Assembly: GCF_900107645.1 (NCBI RefSeq)
Contig: NZ_FNQN01000001.1
Coordinates: 517,390-581,389 of the forward strand
Length of the DNA: 64,000 nt
From: Desulfuromusa kysingii
GTDB lineage: Bacteria > Desulfobacterota > Desulfuromonadia > Desulfuromonadales > Geopsychrobacteraceae
Direction: 5' to 3'
Positions 51,119 through 60,682 of the stretch are shown piece after piece. Within the stretch, counting starts at the first letter, position 1, and every line of letters starts with the position of its first letter. Both the position numbers and the translations under genes were made by a program. The notes under the pieces are model-generated. The model saw only the letters and a program-made list of their open reading frames with translations, did not search any database and was not told where the DNA came from.

Positions 51119-53032
51119 TCAAACGTTAAAGTATGTTTGACCGTTCAGTTGGGCTGAAAAATGGTTGAGAATCTGTTGTCGTTCTTTGACGTTGATCTTC
51201 TTTTTCTTCACCGCTAACTCAACTTTGTCCCGGAACCCTTTATAAAATAAGGTCGGGTTGTATTCTAAAATGCTGAGCACTTCTGAGATAGTGTCCCCTG
51301 ATTGCTCCTTGGTAACATCGAATCCTCCCTCTTTATTAATGCGAATACTGATGACGTTGGTATAGCCAAAAAGATTATGAAGATCCCCCATTGTCTCTTG
51401 ATATGCTCCCATTAAAAATGCACCAAGAATATAGTCTTCTTCAGCTTTTAGCGAATGCAGTGGCAGCGTTTTGCTTTCACCCCCAGCAAGAACAAAGCGA
51501 TCGAGCTTGCCATCACAGTCACAGGTCAGATCGGATATGGTGGCATTTCTGTCTGGACATTCGTTGAGACGATGAACTGGCATGACCGGAAACATCTGCC
51601 CGATTGCCCAAGTGTCAGGCAAGGATTGAAAGACGCTGAAATTGCCATAATAGATGTCGGCCAGACTTTGCTTCAACGAGTCCAATGGCAGTGGTATTTT
51701 TTCCAGTTGATCCAACTTTTTAGCGATAGTCTGAGCAATCGCGAGAAAAAGATTCTCTGCCATAGCGCGCTCACGCAGATTGATGACGCCACTTCTGAAC
51801 AGTTCTCTGATCTTGTCCCGGTTGGTGAGTGCTTCGACATAACCTTCGCTGGGAGAGATTACCTCTGCCTGCTGGTATAGCTGATATTGGCGTGTGACGA
51901 GGGGGTGACAATGTTCTGGACAATCCTCAGGCAGATCATTTGCTTCATAGCGAACGACGTTGAGGATCTCGAACAATAAAATCGACGTATGAGCAACCGT
52001 AGCACGACCTGATTCAGTGACAATCGTAGGATGATCAATGTTATGTGGTGCAAGAGTCTCTTTAATCGTCTCAACAAGACAGCGGCAATAGTCCGCTAAA
52101 TTGTAGTTGGGAGAATGGCTATGAAGTGACTGATTGCCAATATAATCAACCGCCAGACCGCCACCGAGATCAAGATATTTCAAAGGGACGTTTTCTGTTG
52201 CCAGGTCGGCATAAAAACGGGCTGCTTCACGAACGGCAACCTTAATCTCTTCGATATCAGGAATTTGAGAACCGAGGTGGCAATGCAGTAACTGCAGACA
52301 ATCGAGCATTTTTGCTTGGCGCAGTTGATCGACTGTTGCAATTAACTGAGCAGTGCTGAGGCCAAAACTGCTGCGATCACCACTGGTCTCAGTCCAAAGC
52401 CCACCGACCTTGGAGGAAATTTTGATCCGTAGTCCTATCAGTGGTTTGATCCCCAACTTCTGACTGCGTGCAATAATCAGAGGGAGTTCGCTTGGGGATT
52501 CGATGACAAAGAAACATTGATGCCCAAGCCTGTTTGCCCACAGCCCCAGATCAATAAAATTTTGATCTTTACTTCCATTACAGATCAGCAACCCGTTGTC
52601 ATTCAGGTTGGCGAGACAAAGTAACAGTTCTGCTTTGCTTCCCGCTTCCAAACCATGACCGAAATCTGTGCCAAAGCGACTGATTTCTTCAATGACAGAG
52701 CATTGCTGGTTAACTTTGACTGGAAATACGCCCCGATATTCCGCCTTGTAGCCAGCGTGTTCGATCGCCTGTTGAAAGGTTTCATTGATTTCTGAAACTC
52801 GAGCATCCAAAAGGTTTTCTATCCGCAGAAGCAATGGTAGCTCATGATCGCGATCACGGGCTGCTTGAATGATGTCGACAATCGGAATAGCAACGTCACC
52901 GGTATCAAAAGGGATCGTCACGGTAACCTCACCGGCGCTGGAGATAGAAAAATTTTTCTGTCCCCAGCCGTCAATCCCGTAGAGACTCGCAGAATCTGCG
53001 ACCTGCCAGCTTTTCACTTGTTGAGTCTTCAT
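51119..53032 (-). CDS. speA: Biosynthetic arginine decarboxylase SpeA
   Basis: 637-aa PLP enzyme converting arginine to agmatine. PLP Lys lies in GVFPVKVNQQCSVIEEI (about residue 104), with GLEAGSKAELLLCLA, HCHLGSQIPDIEEIKVA, YLDLGGGLAVDY and SDLTCDCDG. Length matches SpeA. Its start overlaps the speE stop by 4 bases. Agmatinase or agmatine deiminase genes are not in view. Confidence 0.96.
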   Translation of the reverse strand: MKTQQVKSWQVADSASLYGIDGWGQKNFSISSAGEVTVTIPFDTGDVAIPIVDIIQAARDRDHELPLLLRIENLLDARVSEINETFQQAIEHAGYKAEYRGVFPVKVNQQCSVIEEISRFGTDFGHGLEAGSKAELLLCLANLNDNGLLICNGSKDQNFIDLGLWANRLGHQCFFVIESPSELPLIIARSQKLGIKPLIGLRIKISSKVGGLWTETSGDRSSFGLSTAQLIATVDQLRQAKMLDCLQLLHCHLGSQIPDIEEIKVAVREAARFYADLATENVPLKYLDLGGGLAVDYIGNQSLHSHSPNYNLADYCRCLVETIKETLAPHNIDHPTIVTESGRATVAHTSILLFEILNVVRYEANDLPEDCPEHCHPLVTRQYQLYQQAEVISPSEGYVEALTNRDKIRELFRSGVINLRERAMAENLFLAIAQTIAKKLDQLEKIPLPLDSLKQSLADIYYGNFSVFQSLPDTWAIGQMFPVMPVHRLNECPDRNATISDLTCDCDGKLDRFVLAGGESKTLPLHSLKAEEDYILGAFLMGAYQETMGDLHNLFGYTNVISIRINKEGGFDVTKEQSGDTISEVLSILEYNPTLFYKGFRDKVELAVKKKKINVKERQQILNHFSAQLNGQTYFNV

Positions 53033-53874
53033 TCGGCAATATTATCCCGGGCAAAGGTGGGGAGCATAAACGCTCCGCGATGCAGTTCCTCATTGTAATA
53101 ACGGGTTTTAAAATTTCTGTTTTTGGCGCGATCATGATCGAAGTCTTTCGTCGGATGATAGATTTTGCTGGAAAACGCGAAACTCCAGAAGCCGCTGGGG
53201 TAAGTGGGAATAAAGGCTTGATACATCTCGACAATAGGGAAGACCGCCCGTAAGTTGTGATACATGCTTTTTTGGATGTCGGCGTGATAAAAGGGAGACT
53301 CGCTCTGGGCGATCATGATCCCATCATCCTTTAATGCAGAAAAAACCAGCCGATAGAAGTTCTCTTCGAAAAGTCCCACGGCTGGACCGATTGGGTCGGT
53401 TGAATCCACCAGAATGACGTCAAATTCATTCTGATGATCACGAATATAGGCGAGGCCATCATCGACATGAAGTTTGACTCGTGGATTGCTGCCGTTAATT
53501 GCTGATGCCATCGTGGGGAGATATTCGATCGATTTTTCGATCACCAGACCGTCAATTTCACAGAGTACCGCAAGTTCAACTTCAGGGTGTTTCATGATTT
53601 CCCGGATACTCCCGCCGTCACCGCCACCAATGACGAGAACCTTTTTGGGATTGGGATGGGTGAACAATGCCGGGTGGGTGATCATATCGTGATAGATGAA
53701 CTCGTCCCGTTCAGTGACCATGACTAAGCCATCCAGAAGCATCATTCGGCCAAATTCCAAAGTTTCGACGATATCCAATTGTTGATATTGACTCTTCCCT
53801 GAAAACAGGGTCTTGGTTGTTTTTATAGTGATCCCGACATTGTCGCTGTGTTTTTCGGTGTACCAGAGATCCAT
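53029..53874 (-). CDS. speE: Spermidine synthase SpeE
   Basis: 281-aa aminopropyltransferase with the decarboxy-SAM motif VIGGGDGGSIREIMKHPEV (about 83-102), the catalytic-type DDGLAYI and VDSTDPIGPAVGLF. It is first in the speE-speA pair, with ATGA overlap. Normal length. Confidence 0.96.
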   Translation of the reverse strand: MDLWYTEKHSDNVGITIKTTKTLFSGKSQYQQLDIVETLEFGRMMLLDGLVMVTERDEFIYHDMITHPALFTHPNPKKVLVIGGGDGGSIREIMKHPEVELAVLCEIDGLVIEKSIEYLPTMASAINGSNPRVKLHVDDGLAYIRDHQNEFDVILVDSTDPIGPAVGLFEENFYRLVFSALKDDGIMIAQSESPFYHADIQKSMYHNLRAVFPIVEMYQAFIPTYPSGFWSFAFSSKIYHPTKDFDHDRAKNRNFKTRYYNEELHRGAFMLPTFARDNIAE

Positions 53875-54048
53875 AATTGATTCCTTATCAGTATGCGAAG
53901 CAAATAATTATGCCACAATACCCTTTTCTGCAGATGAAATTTTTACCCTGCTGTGCTAAACAAATCAAGTCTGATGGTGACACCATCAGCGCTTTTTTAG
54001 AAAAACTGTTCGATTCCGTTTCTTACCATTGAAATAAAGGGGTAAATC

Positions 54049-54861
54049 ATGACAAATGCTCATAAAATAGGTTTTATCGGTGGTGGCAATATGGCCGAAG
54101 CCCTGATTAAAGGTTTGCTGTCGGGAGTCCTCCCGGCTGACCACATTATGGCCTCAGAGCCAAGCGAACTTCGCCGTGAGCATCTTATCGAATCTTTTGG
54201 CATTAAGCTGGCCGACAACAACATGGCGTTGATGCAAGAGTGCGACATTGTGGTCCTGTCGATCAAGCCACAAATTGTGGTGGAAGTTTTGGAAGAGGTT
54301 GCCGGAACTTACAGTAACGACAAGCTGATTATTTCGATCCTTGCTGGAGTGACCACAGCGTCAATTGAGAAGTTTTTTCAGGGAGCTCCCAGAGTTGTCA
54401 GGGTGATGCCGAACACCCCGGCGTTGGTTGGAGAAGCTGCCAGCGCTATGTGTCGTGGGCATTATGCCAGTCAAGAAGATCTGATGCTGGTGAAGGAACT
54501 TTTCGAGTCTGTTGGCAAGGTGCAGCTCATCGATGAGCGGCAGATGGATGCTGCAACCGGTCTGTCCGGATCTGGACCGGCCTACATTTATACGGTCATT
54601 GAAGCACTGGCTGACGGAGGAGTTCGTGAAGGTTTACGACGCGATATTGCCCATGCCTTGGCGGTTCAAACAGTTGTCGGTGCGGCATTGATGGTTCGTG
54701 AAACGGGGGAACATCCGGCGATTTTGCGTGATCAGGTCTGTTCCCCTGGAGGGACGGCAATCGCCGGTATCAGCACTCTGGAAAAACATGGACTGCGCAC
54801 GACTCTGATGGAAGCCGTCTCGGCGTCAGCTGCTCGTTCTCGTGAACTTGGTGACAATTGA
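54049..54861 (+). CDS. proC: Pyrroline-5-carboxylate reductase ProC
   Basis: 270-aa enzyme for the last step of proline synthesis. N-terminal NAD(P) motif IGFIGGGNMAEALIKGLL, then VRVMPNTPALVGEAASAM and the substrate motif GLSGSGPAYIYTVIEALADGGV. All motifs present. The ATG follows AAAGGGGTAAATC. Confidence 0.97.
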   Translation: MTNAHKIGFIGGGNMAEALIKGLLSGVLPADHIMASEPSELRREHLIESFGIKLADNNMALMQECDIVVLSIKPQIVVEVLEEVAGTYSNDKLIISILAGVTTASIEKFFQGAPRVVRVMPNTPALVGEAASAMCRGHYASQEDLMLVKELFESVGKVQLIDERQMDAATGLSGSGPAYIYTVIEALADGGVREGLRRDIAHALAVQTVVGAALMVRETGEHPAILRDQVCSPGGTAIAGISTLEKHGLRTTLMEAVSASAARSRELGDN

Positions 54862-54923
54862 TCATCTCCTCTCCTTCTTCGGGTTTGTAATTGTAAAGAT
54901 TATCCGACTGATACGGTTTTGTC

Positions 54924-55562
54924 ATGATTGATCAATTTTGGACTTTTTTTATTGCCATAACGTTATTGACCTTATTCCCCGGAGTCGATTCGTTATTAGT
55001 TGTCAGAAACTCCTCCCGTGGTGGGTGGAAGGATGGCATTGCGACCAGCACCGGGATTTGTTCTGGCCTATTTGTTCACGCAACGGTCTCGGCTTTAGGC
55101 ATTTCAGCACTGCTCTTGCAGTCAGCTATCGCTTTTAATCTCCTTAAATTGATCGGTGGTGGTTATCTCCTTTGGTTGGGAAGCTGTAGCTTATGGAATG
55201 CCCTGCATCGGAAAGAGGTGACCTTCTCGGCAGTGCAACCGGCAGTTCCACGCATATTTTTATGGTCACGGTCGCTACGTGAAGGGTTTGTCTGTAATGT
55301 GTTTAACCCGAAAACCCTCCTTTTTTATATGGCCTTTCTGCCACAATTTATTGATCCAAGCCGCTCACCAATAGTGCAGTCATTGTTTATGGCCGCGGTC
55401 CATTTCTGCATCGCTATGGTTTATCAGGGGGGGCTGGCCATCTTGGCCTGTCGAATTAGCGATTGGTTTAAGGGGAGTTCAACGGGGCGTTTGCTAGAGG
55501 GATTGGCCGGAGTGATCCTTGTTTCGTTCGGACTGAGAATTTTTCTGGAGAGACGGATATGA
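54924..55562 (+). CDS. LysE/RhtB family amino-acid exporter
   Basis: 212-aa membrane protein with six predicted helices and the family motif FPGVDSLLVVRNSSRGGWKDGI near residues 19-40, plus NPKTLLFYMAFLPQF. Exported substrate unknown (homoserine, threonine or a thiol amino acid are typical). It directly precedes the MFS gene, 7 bases away. Confidence 0.9.
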   Translation: MIDQFWTFFIAITLLTLFPGVDSLLVVRNSSRGGWKDGIATSTGICSGLFVHATVSALGISALLLQSAIAFNLLKLIGGGYLLWLGSCSLWNALHRKEVTFSAVQPAVPRIFLWSRSLREGFVCNVFNPKTLLFYMAFLPQFIDPSRSPIVQSLFMAAVHFCIAMVYQGGLAILACRISDWFKGSSTGRLLEGLAGVILVSFGLRIFLERRI

Positions 55563-55569
55563 ATTTATC

Positions 55570-56814
55570 GTGTCAACTTTTGATGTTGGACTTTTAGTGA
55601 AGAAGCTCCCTTTTCATTATGGCTGGCTGATCGTTTTCACCGGGACCCTGACCCTGTTCTCGTGTCTTGGTTTAGCGCGCTTTGCTTTTGGGATGTTGCT
55701 CCCGAGTATGGGCGCTGGACTTGAGTTGGCTTATGATCAAATGGGCTATCTGGGGACGGGGAATTTTTCCGGTTATCTTTTTGCGGTCGCTATCACTCCG
55801 ACTGTTCTGAATAAACTCCGTCCCCGGACCACGATTAGCGTCGGATTGTTTCTGGTCGCCACGACTCTCGCAGGGATGTCTCAAGCCAATTTTTTCTGGC
55901 AGTTGTTACTTCTTTATGTTTTGACCGGGGTCGGTAGTGGCTTGGCGAATATCTCCACCATGGTTCTTATTGCTCATTGGTTCAGACGTGAAAAACGTGG
56001 ATTAGCTGCTGGGTTGATGGTCTTTGGCAATGGCCTGGGGATTATCTTTTCAGGGCTGATGGTCCCCCTTCTGAACCAGAATTATGCTCATAACGGTTGG
56101 CGTGTCAGTTGGTTGTTGCTGGCAGGAATCACCTTCAGTATCAGCTTGCTTGCTGCCTTCCTGGTCAGGAATGAACCTGAATCCCTTGGCTTGGATCCGG
56201 TCGGTTCGAAGACCCCCTTTTCCGGGGAAGAACTTCGCTATTCAGGATCCACGAAGAGTAGTCGGGTGCTTATCTCTTTAGGTTTATTGTATATGGCTTT
56301 CGGGGCCACCTACATGGTTTACGGGACCTTTGTTGTGACCAGTATGGTTGAAGAGTATGGCTTCAGTGAAGTGGTTGCTGGTCGATTCTGGTCCTGGGTT
56401 GGTTTTTTCAGTCTTTTCTCTGGAGTTGTTTTTGGAACCCTCTCTGACCGGCTTGGACGTAAGAGTGGGCTTATCATTGTTTTTGCGGTTCAGACCTTGG
56501 CGTATCTGCTGGCGGGCTCAGGTCTGGGCGCTGCGGCTTTACTGCTGTCAGTTTTTTTGTATGGCATTGCGGTGTGGGCGGTTCCTGCGATTATGACTGC
56601 AGCAGTGGGCGATTACCTTGGAGTGACGAAAGCAGCGGCAGGGTTTTCTTTTATCACCTTCTTTTTTGCGGCCGGTCAAACTATCGGTCCCGCTATTGCC
56701 GGGATGCTGGCAGAACATTCTGGGAGCTTTTCCCCAGCATTCCTCCTCTCGGCACTCATTACCGGGGTGGCTATCTTGTTTGCACTCAGTTTACCGCAAC
56801 CAGCAGAGAGTTAA
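55570..56814 (+). CDS. MFS transporter, YbfB-like
   Basis: 414-aa transporter with 12 predicted helices and the MFS loop FGTLSDRLGRKSGL between helices 8 and 9. YbfB/OFA-like members often carry small organic acids or drugs. GTG 55570 follows the LysE stop closely, with only a distant GGAGAGACGG; the GTG at 55597 is an alternative. Confidence 0.87.
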   Translation: MSTFDVGLLVKKLPFHYGWLIVFTGTLTLFSCLGLARFAFGMLLPSMGAGLELAYDQMGYLGTGNFSGYLFAVAITPTVLNKLRPRTTISVGLFLVATTLAGMSQANFFWQLLLLYVLTGVGSGLANISTMVLIAHWFRREKRGLAAGLMVFGNGLGIIFSGLMVPLLNQNYAHNGWRVSWLLLAGITFSISLLAAFLVRNEPESLGLDPVGSKTPFSGEELRYSGSTKSSRVLISLGLLYMAFGATYMVYGTFVVTSMVEEYGFSEVVAGRFWSWVGFFSLFSGVVFGTLSDRLGRKSGLIIVFAVQTLAYLLAGSGLGAAALLLSVFLYGIAVWAVPAIMTAAVGDYLGVTKAAAGFSFITFFFAAGQTIGPAIAGMLAEHSGSFSPAFLLSALITGVAILFALSLPQPAES

Positions 56815-56822
56815 ATCATCCT

Positions 56823-57953
56823 TCAGAGCAGTTTTCCCCGAGTCGTGAAATAGCGTTGGTAGGGATTGAAGGTTTTACGGTGCTGACGGGTTGCGATAAT
56901 GACAATATTGATGATGCTGGCAATTGGAACGCCGATGATCATCCCCAATATCCCGTAAAGCTTCCCGCCCATAACAATCGCTAAAATAACCCAGAGCGGG
57001 TGAAGGTTTGAGACTTTGGAGATAAGGATCGGAATGAGAATAAAATTATCAACAAGTATCTGCGCGATGAGCAGGTAAACACAAAGAATCCACCAGAACT
57101 CGCCCCCCATCCCTAAATCAGCCAGCGCAATCACCAGGCCGGGGATCATACCGACGATCGGTCCGATGTAAGGGATTAAATTGCTAGCTCCAGCAACGAC
57201 GGCCAGAATTGGTGCGTAACGGATATCAGTGAGAGATAAACCCACCCAGACAACCAGACCAACGATCAATGCTTCGAGGACTCTGCCGCGAATAAAATGA
57301 GATAGCTGCCAACTTACAGTCGCGTAAATATCGAGCACCATTTCAAAGTAACGGTTTGGGGTCAGCGAAATCAGACTTCGCACGATCCGGCGACTATCGC
57401 GCAGGAAGAAGAAGGTGAATAGCGGTACAAGTAATAACAAGCTCCCGATACGCATAGCTGAACGTGGGGTTTCTTTAAGGATCATCCCCAAAAATGATTG
57501 GGATGCAGAGCTGATGCGCTCGGCGATATCATAGTGGACAATAAAAGGAAAGTGTTCCTGGGCAACGACTAACAATCGGTTCAAGAACTCAATGGCTTGT
57601 TCTATGTAGCGCGGAAAATCAGCTTTGAGGGCTTGAGCCATTCCTTTCCAATTGGGTGGGCCAATGATGAATAGAAGTAAACCGACGAACGAAAATATCA
57701 ACAGATAGACAATGAAGATACTGAGGGTGCGATTGATCTTGTTGCCTTCAAAAAAATAAACCAGCGGATCAAGGAGAAAAGAGACAATCAGCGAAATTAA
57801 CAACGGGAGAAACAAACCTGCTGTTGCTGTTTTTAACAATGCCGTAATTGTTGAAGCCGAAGAGTAAATCGCGATCCCAGAGGCGATCGCTGTCGTCAAT
57901 ATCAGATAAAGAACGGCAACTTGGGCACGGCTCATATTGTTTTGACTAAGCAT
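56823..57953 (-). CDS. AI-2E/PerM family permease
   Basis: 376-aa protein with about eight helices and the AI-2E motifs FLRDSRRIVRSL and NLIPYIGPIVGMIPGLVIAL near residue 255. Substrate unknown; some relatives are ion/proton antiporters. Overlaps the cyclic nucleotide-binding gene by 8 bases, so the two are coupled. Confidence 0.9.
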   Translation of the reverse strand: MLSQNNMSRAQVAVLYLILTTAIASGIAIYSSASTITALLKTATAGLFLPLLISLIVSFLLDPLVYFFEGNKINRTLSIFIVYLLIFSFVGLLLFIIGPPNWKGMAQALKADFPRYIEQAIEFLNRLLVVAQEHFPFIVHYDIAERISSASQSFLGMILKETPRSAMRIGSLLLLVPLFTFFFLRDSRRIVRSLISLTPNRYFEMVLDIYATVSWQLSHFIRGRVLEALIVGLVVWVGLSLTDIRYAPILAVVAGASNLIPYIGPIVGMIPGLVIALADLGMGGEFWWILCVYLLIAQILVDNFILIPILISKVSNLHPLWVILAIVMGGKLYGILGMIIGVPIASIINIVIIATRQHRKTFNPYQRYFTTRGKLL

Positions 57954-58476
57954 CTGTTAGTTGCTCTCGATTATCATTAAGTTGAGTTTTTAATTTAGTC
58001 AGCTCGAGGCTGCATTGTAGTAGGCGATCACTGATGACCCGGTTCAAGCCCAGCATGATCTTGGCTGATGGGGCAGGGTGACGTCGCACCGCCTCCATCA
58101 TGTCGGAGCGGAATAATCCAACCAATACAGTGGGTTCTGTTGTTCGGGCTGAGGCGCAACGTGGGCGCGATGCGGTCAAAGCAATCTCACCAAAAAAATC
58201 CCCGGGATTCAGTATCGCTTGCTCGGTTTCTTGACCTTGATCATCGAGGTTGTAGATCTGCACTTGTCCTGAGCGAATAGAATACATTCCTGAACCGATA
58301 TCTCCTTCGTTGAAGACAATTTCATCAGCTTCATAGTTGCGCACATGAACGATATTTTCTAGAAAGGTCAACTCGCGTTTGTTCAGCATTTTAAACATCG
58401 GCATGGTGCTGAGAAAGTAGGTGAGAGTTTGTTCGTATCCGCTACGGCGGAAGATGTTGTCCCAGAATGGATTCAC
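57946..58476 (-). CDS. Cyclic nucleotide-binding domain protein
   Basis: 176-aa protein with a Crp-type domain (about 30-150; VFNEGDIGSGMYSIRSGQVQIY, GDFFGEIALTASRPRCASAR), but no helix-turn-helix after it. It is therefore a sensor or effector subunit, not a usual transcription factor. It is translationally coupled to the PerM-like permease, which it may regulate. The motif GEIAL..RCAS resembles a cAMP pocket. Confidence 0.86.
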   Translation of the reverse strand: MNPFWDNIFRRSGYEQTLTYFLSTMPMFKMLNKRELTFLENIVHVRNYEADEIVFNEGDIGSGMYSIRSGQVQIYNLDDQGQETEQAILNPGDFFGEIALTASRPRCASARTTEPTVLVGLFRSDMMEAVRRHPAPSAKIMLGLNRVISDRLLQCSLELTKLKTQLNDNREQLTDA

Positions 58477-58620
58477 GCCTTATTCCTTCATGCAAGTGGA
58501 GCGTCGATTGAGTTTACGTTAGCTTGTTATTATAGCAATAAGTTCAGTAAGTGCCAGACAAAAAGGAATCGGTGTAAAGAGGACTTTATTTCGATATCAT
58601 TCTTGATCTATCCTGTAAAT

Positions 58621-60456
58621 ATGATTTCCATTGATTTAAAAAAATACCCATTGGCTCCCGGTGTTTATCTAATGTTCGGTAAAGATGATGAGGTTCTTTA
58701 CGTTGGCAAAGCCAAACTATTGCGCAATCGCTTGCGCAGTTATTTTTCAGCCCGTGGTGATGGTCGCTTACATATTCCTCTGTTGATGGAAAAGGTGCTG
58801 CGGATTGAGGTCATTATCACCGACACTGAAAAAGAAGCCTTGTTGCTGGAAAATACCCTGATTAAGAAATATCGCCCCCACTACAATATTGATTTGCGTG
58901 ATGATAAGACCTATGTCTCGGTCAGAATTGACCTTAAGGATCCTTTTCCAATGTTGCAGGTCGTGCGTCAGGTCAAGAGTGATGGTGCTCACTATTTTGG
59001 CCCTTACTCCTCTGCTTCGGCGATTCGTGAAACGCTCAAGGAAATCTATCGAATTTTCCCTCTGCGCCACTCTTCCATCCAGCGCTGTAGCAAGCGGAGT
59101 CGGCCTTGTCTGTTTCATCAGATCGGGCAATGCAGCGCCCCCTGTCATGGTAAAATCACTCAAGACGATTATCGTAAACTGGTGGAAGGGGTGATTCAAC
59201 TTCTGGAAGGGCGGGAGTCAGAAGTGATAGCTCAATTACAGCAACGGATGGGAATCGCTGCTGCAGAGATGCGTTTTGAGGATGCCGCGCGGTTACGTGA
59301 TCAGATTAATGCCATTGAGAAAAGTGTCGAAAAACAAAAAGTGACTGAATATGGAGGTGGAAACCAAGATGTGATTGGTTTGCATGAAGATGGTGGTGAG
59401 GTTGAGGTGACGTTGCTGTTTGTCCGTCACGGCAGGCTGATTGGCCGGCGTAGCTATCCTCTTGAGTGGAAACTTGATCTGCCCGAATTGCTCAGTAGCT
59501 TTTTACAGGAATATTACTCACGCCAGGTGATTCTCCCCGATCAACTGTTGCTCCCTTTCACCTTAGAGGGAGCTGAATTGCTGGGCGAGTGGTTGAGTGA
59601 GAAACGGGGCAAAAAAGTGCGCTTACTGGCTCCACAACGGGGTGAAAAAAAGCGGCTCTGTGAAATGGCACAACGCAATGCTGCTGAATCCTATCGTCAA
59701 AGAGGGCAACGAAAGCACGCGCGTGAGCAGTTGCTTGAGGAGTTGCGGCTCAAATTTCATCTCCCCTGTTTGCCCGAACGGATTGAGTGTTATGACATCT
59801 CAAATGTGCAGGGGAATCAATCGGTTGGGAGTATGGTTGTCTTGCTCAATGGTGAGCCTGCCAAAGGAGAATATCGGCGTTTCAAAATTAAAACGGTTGC
59901 AGGAGCCGATGACTATGCCTCTTTACTGGAAGTCTTGCGCCGCCGCTTAGCGCGGGGCGTTGATGACGGTGTCCTTCCAAACATGATTTTGATCGATGGC
60001 GGCAAGGGACAGCTGGGGGTTTTAACCACGGTGTTGGCAGAATTCCAATTACAAGCCAGTATTGGTGCCGTCGGCATAGCTAAAAGCCGAGTGATGGCCA
60101 ATGTCCGTGGCAAAGCTGTAGAACGCAGTGAAGAACGCTTTTTTCTGCCGGGAAGGAAAAATCCGGTCAGTTTTCGTCATGGGTCTGCCAGTTTGTTTTT
60201 ATTGGAACGATTGCGTGACGAAGCTCATCGTTTTGCGATTACCTATCATCGCAAGTTGCGGGGTAAGGCAAGTTTACGATCGTCATTAGAAGATATCTCC
60301 GGTGTCGGTCCCAGTCGTCGTAAAACTCTATTGAAATACTTTGGGAGCTTGAAAAAAATCCGCGCTGCTTCCGTGGAGGAATTACAACAGATGCCTGGAA
60401 TGCCTGCGGGGTTGGCTGAAACTATTTACCGCAGCTTGCGGGAAGAAAAACCATAA
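58621..60456 (+). CDS. uvrC: UvrABC excinuclease subunit UvrC
   Basis: 611-aa nucleotide excision repair nuclease. GIY-YIG domain at the N terminus (PGVYLMFGKDDEVLYVGKAK), UVR motif (AEMRFEDAARLRDQINAIEK, about 205-225), RNase H-like C-terminal domain (ECYDISNVQGNQSVGSMVVL) and helix-hairpin-helix (SGVGPSRRKTLLKYFGS). ATG 58621 gives the family start; the ribosome site is weak. Confidence 0.96.
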   Translation: MISIDLKKYPLAPGVYLMFGKDDEVLYVGKAKLLRNRLRSYFSARGDGRLHIPLLMEKVLRIEVIITDTEKEALLLENTLIKKYRPHYNIDLRDDKTYVSVRIDLKDPFPMLQVVRQVKSDGAHYFGPYSSASAIRETLKEIYRIFPLRHSSIQRCSKRSRPCLFHQIGQCSAPCHGKITQDDYRKLVEGVIQLLEGRESEVIAQLQQRMGIAAAEMRFEDAARLRDQINAIEKSVEKQKVTEYGGGNQDVIGLHEDGGEVEVTLLFVRHGRLIGRRSYPLEWKLDLPELLSSFLQEYYSRQVILPDQLLLPFTLEGAELLGEWLSEKRGKKVRLLAPQRGEKKRLCEMAQRNAAESYRQRGQRKHAREQLLEELRLKFHLPCLPERIECYDISNVQGNQSVGSMVVLLNGEPAKGEYRRFKIKTVAGADDYASLLEVLRRRLARGVDDGVLPNMILIDGGKGQLGVLTTVLAEFQLQASIGAVGIAKSRVMANVRGKAVERSEERFFLPGRKNPVSFRHGSASLFLLERLRDEAHRFAITYHRKLRGKASLRSSLEDISGVGPSRRKTLLKYFGSLKKIRAASVEELQQMPGMPAGLAETIYRSLREEKP

Positions 60457-60471
60457 TCTCTGCCACCAAGA

Positions 60472-60603
60472 AAACCAAGAAATGCCTTCAACGGAGAAGC
60501 CCTGAGCTGGAGAGAAACCTAGATTTTATTTAACATTTGAATGTAGTTTGTTCATCTCTGCAGCTCTCGAACTGTCCCTTAAGGTTTTTGTCTTTCTTGG
60601 TTT
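60472..60603. repeat. 132-base imperfect palindromic element
   Basis: AAACCAAGAAA (60472-60482) is exactly inverted at 60593-60603. Inside, CCTT, GGA and GAGCTGGAGAG are matched in order by their complements, and the centre is ACATTTGAATGT (60533-60544). All share one centre near 60538. It lies between uvrC and the chemoreceptor terminator. It looks like a dispersed palindromic repeat or a structured RNA, but copies elsewhere cannot be checked here. Confidence 0.55.
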
Positions 60604-60620
60604 ATAATAATATTTTTGAC

Positions 60621-60654
60621 AAAAAAGCCCGATCATCTTGGCGATAATCGGGCT
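60621..60654 (-). terminator. Terminator of the chemoreceptor gene
   Basis: AGCCCGAT (60626-60633) pairs with ATCGGGCT (60647-60654). On the minus strand six T residues follow (complement of 60621-60626), 28 bases after the chemoreceptor stop. Confidence 0.85.
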
Positions 60655-60682
60655 ATATTTTCAGATCTATTATGATTGATTC

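Noticed and set aside
60472-60603. Palindromic element as an attachment site or insertion sequence
   Set aside because: No transposase, integrase or target duplication nearby; a dispersed repeat remains possible.
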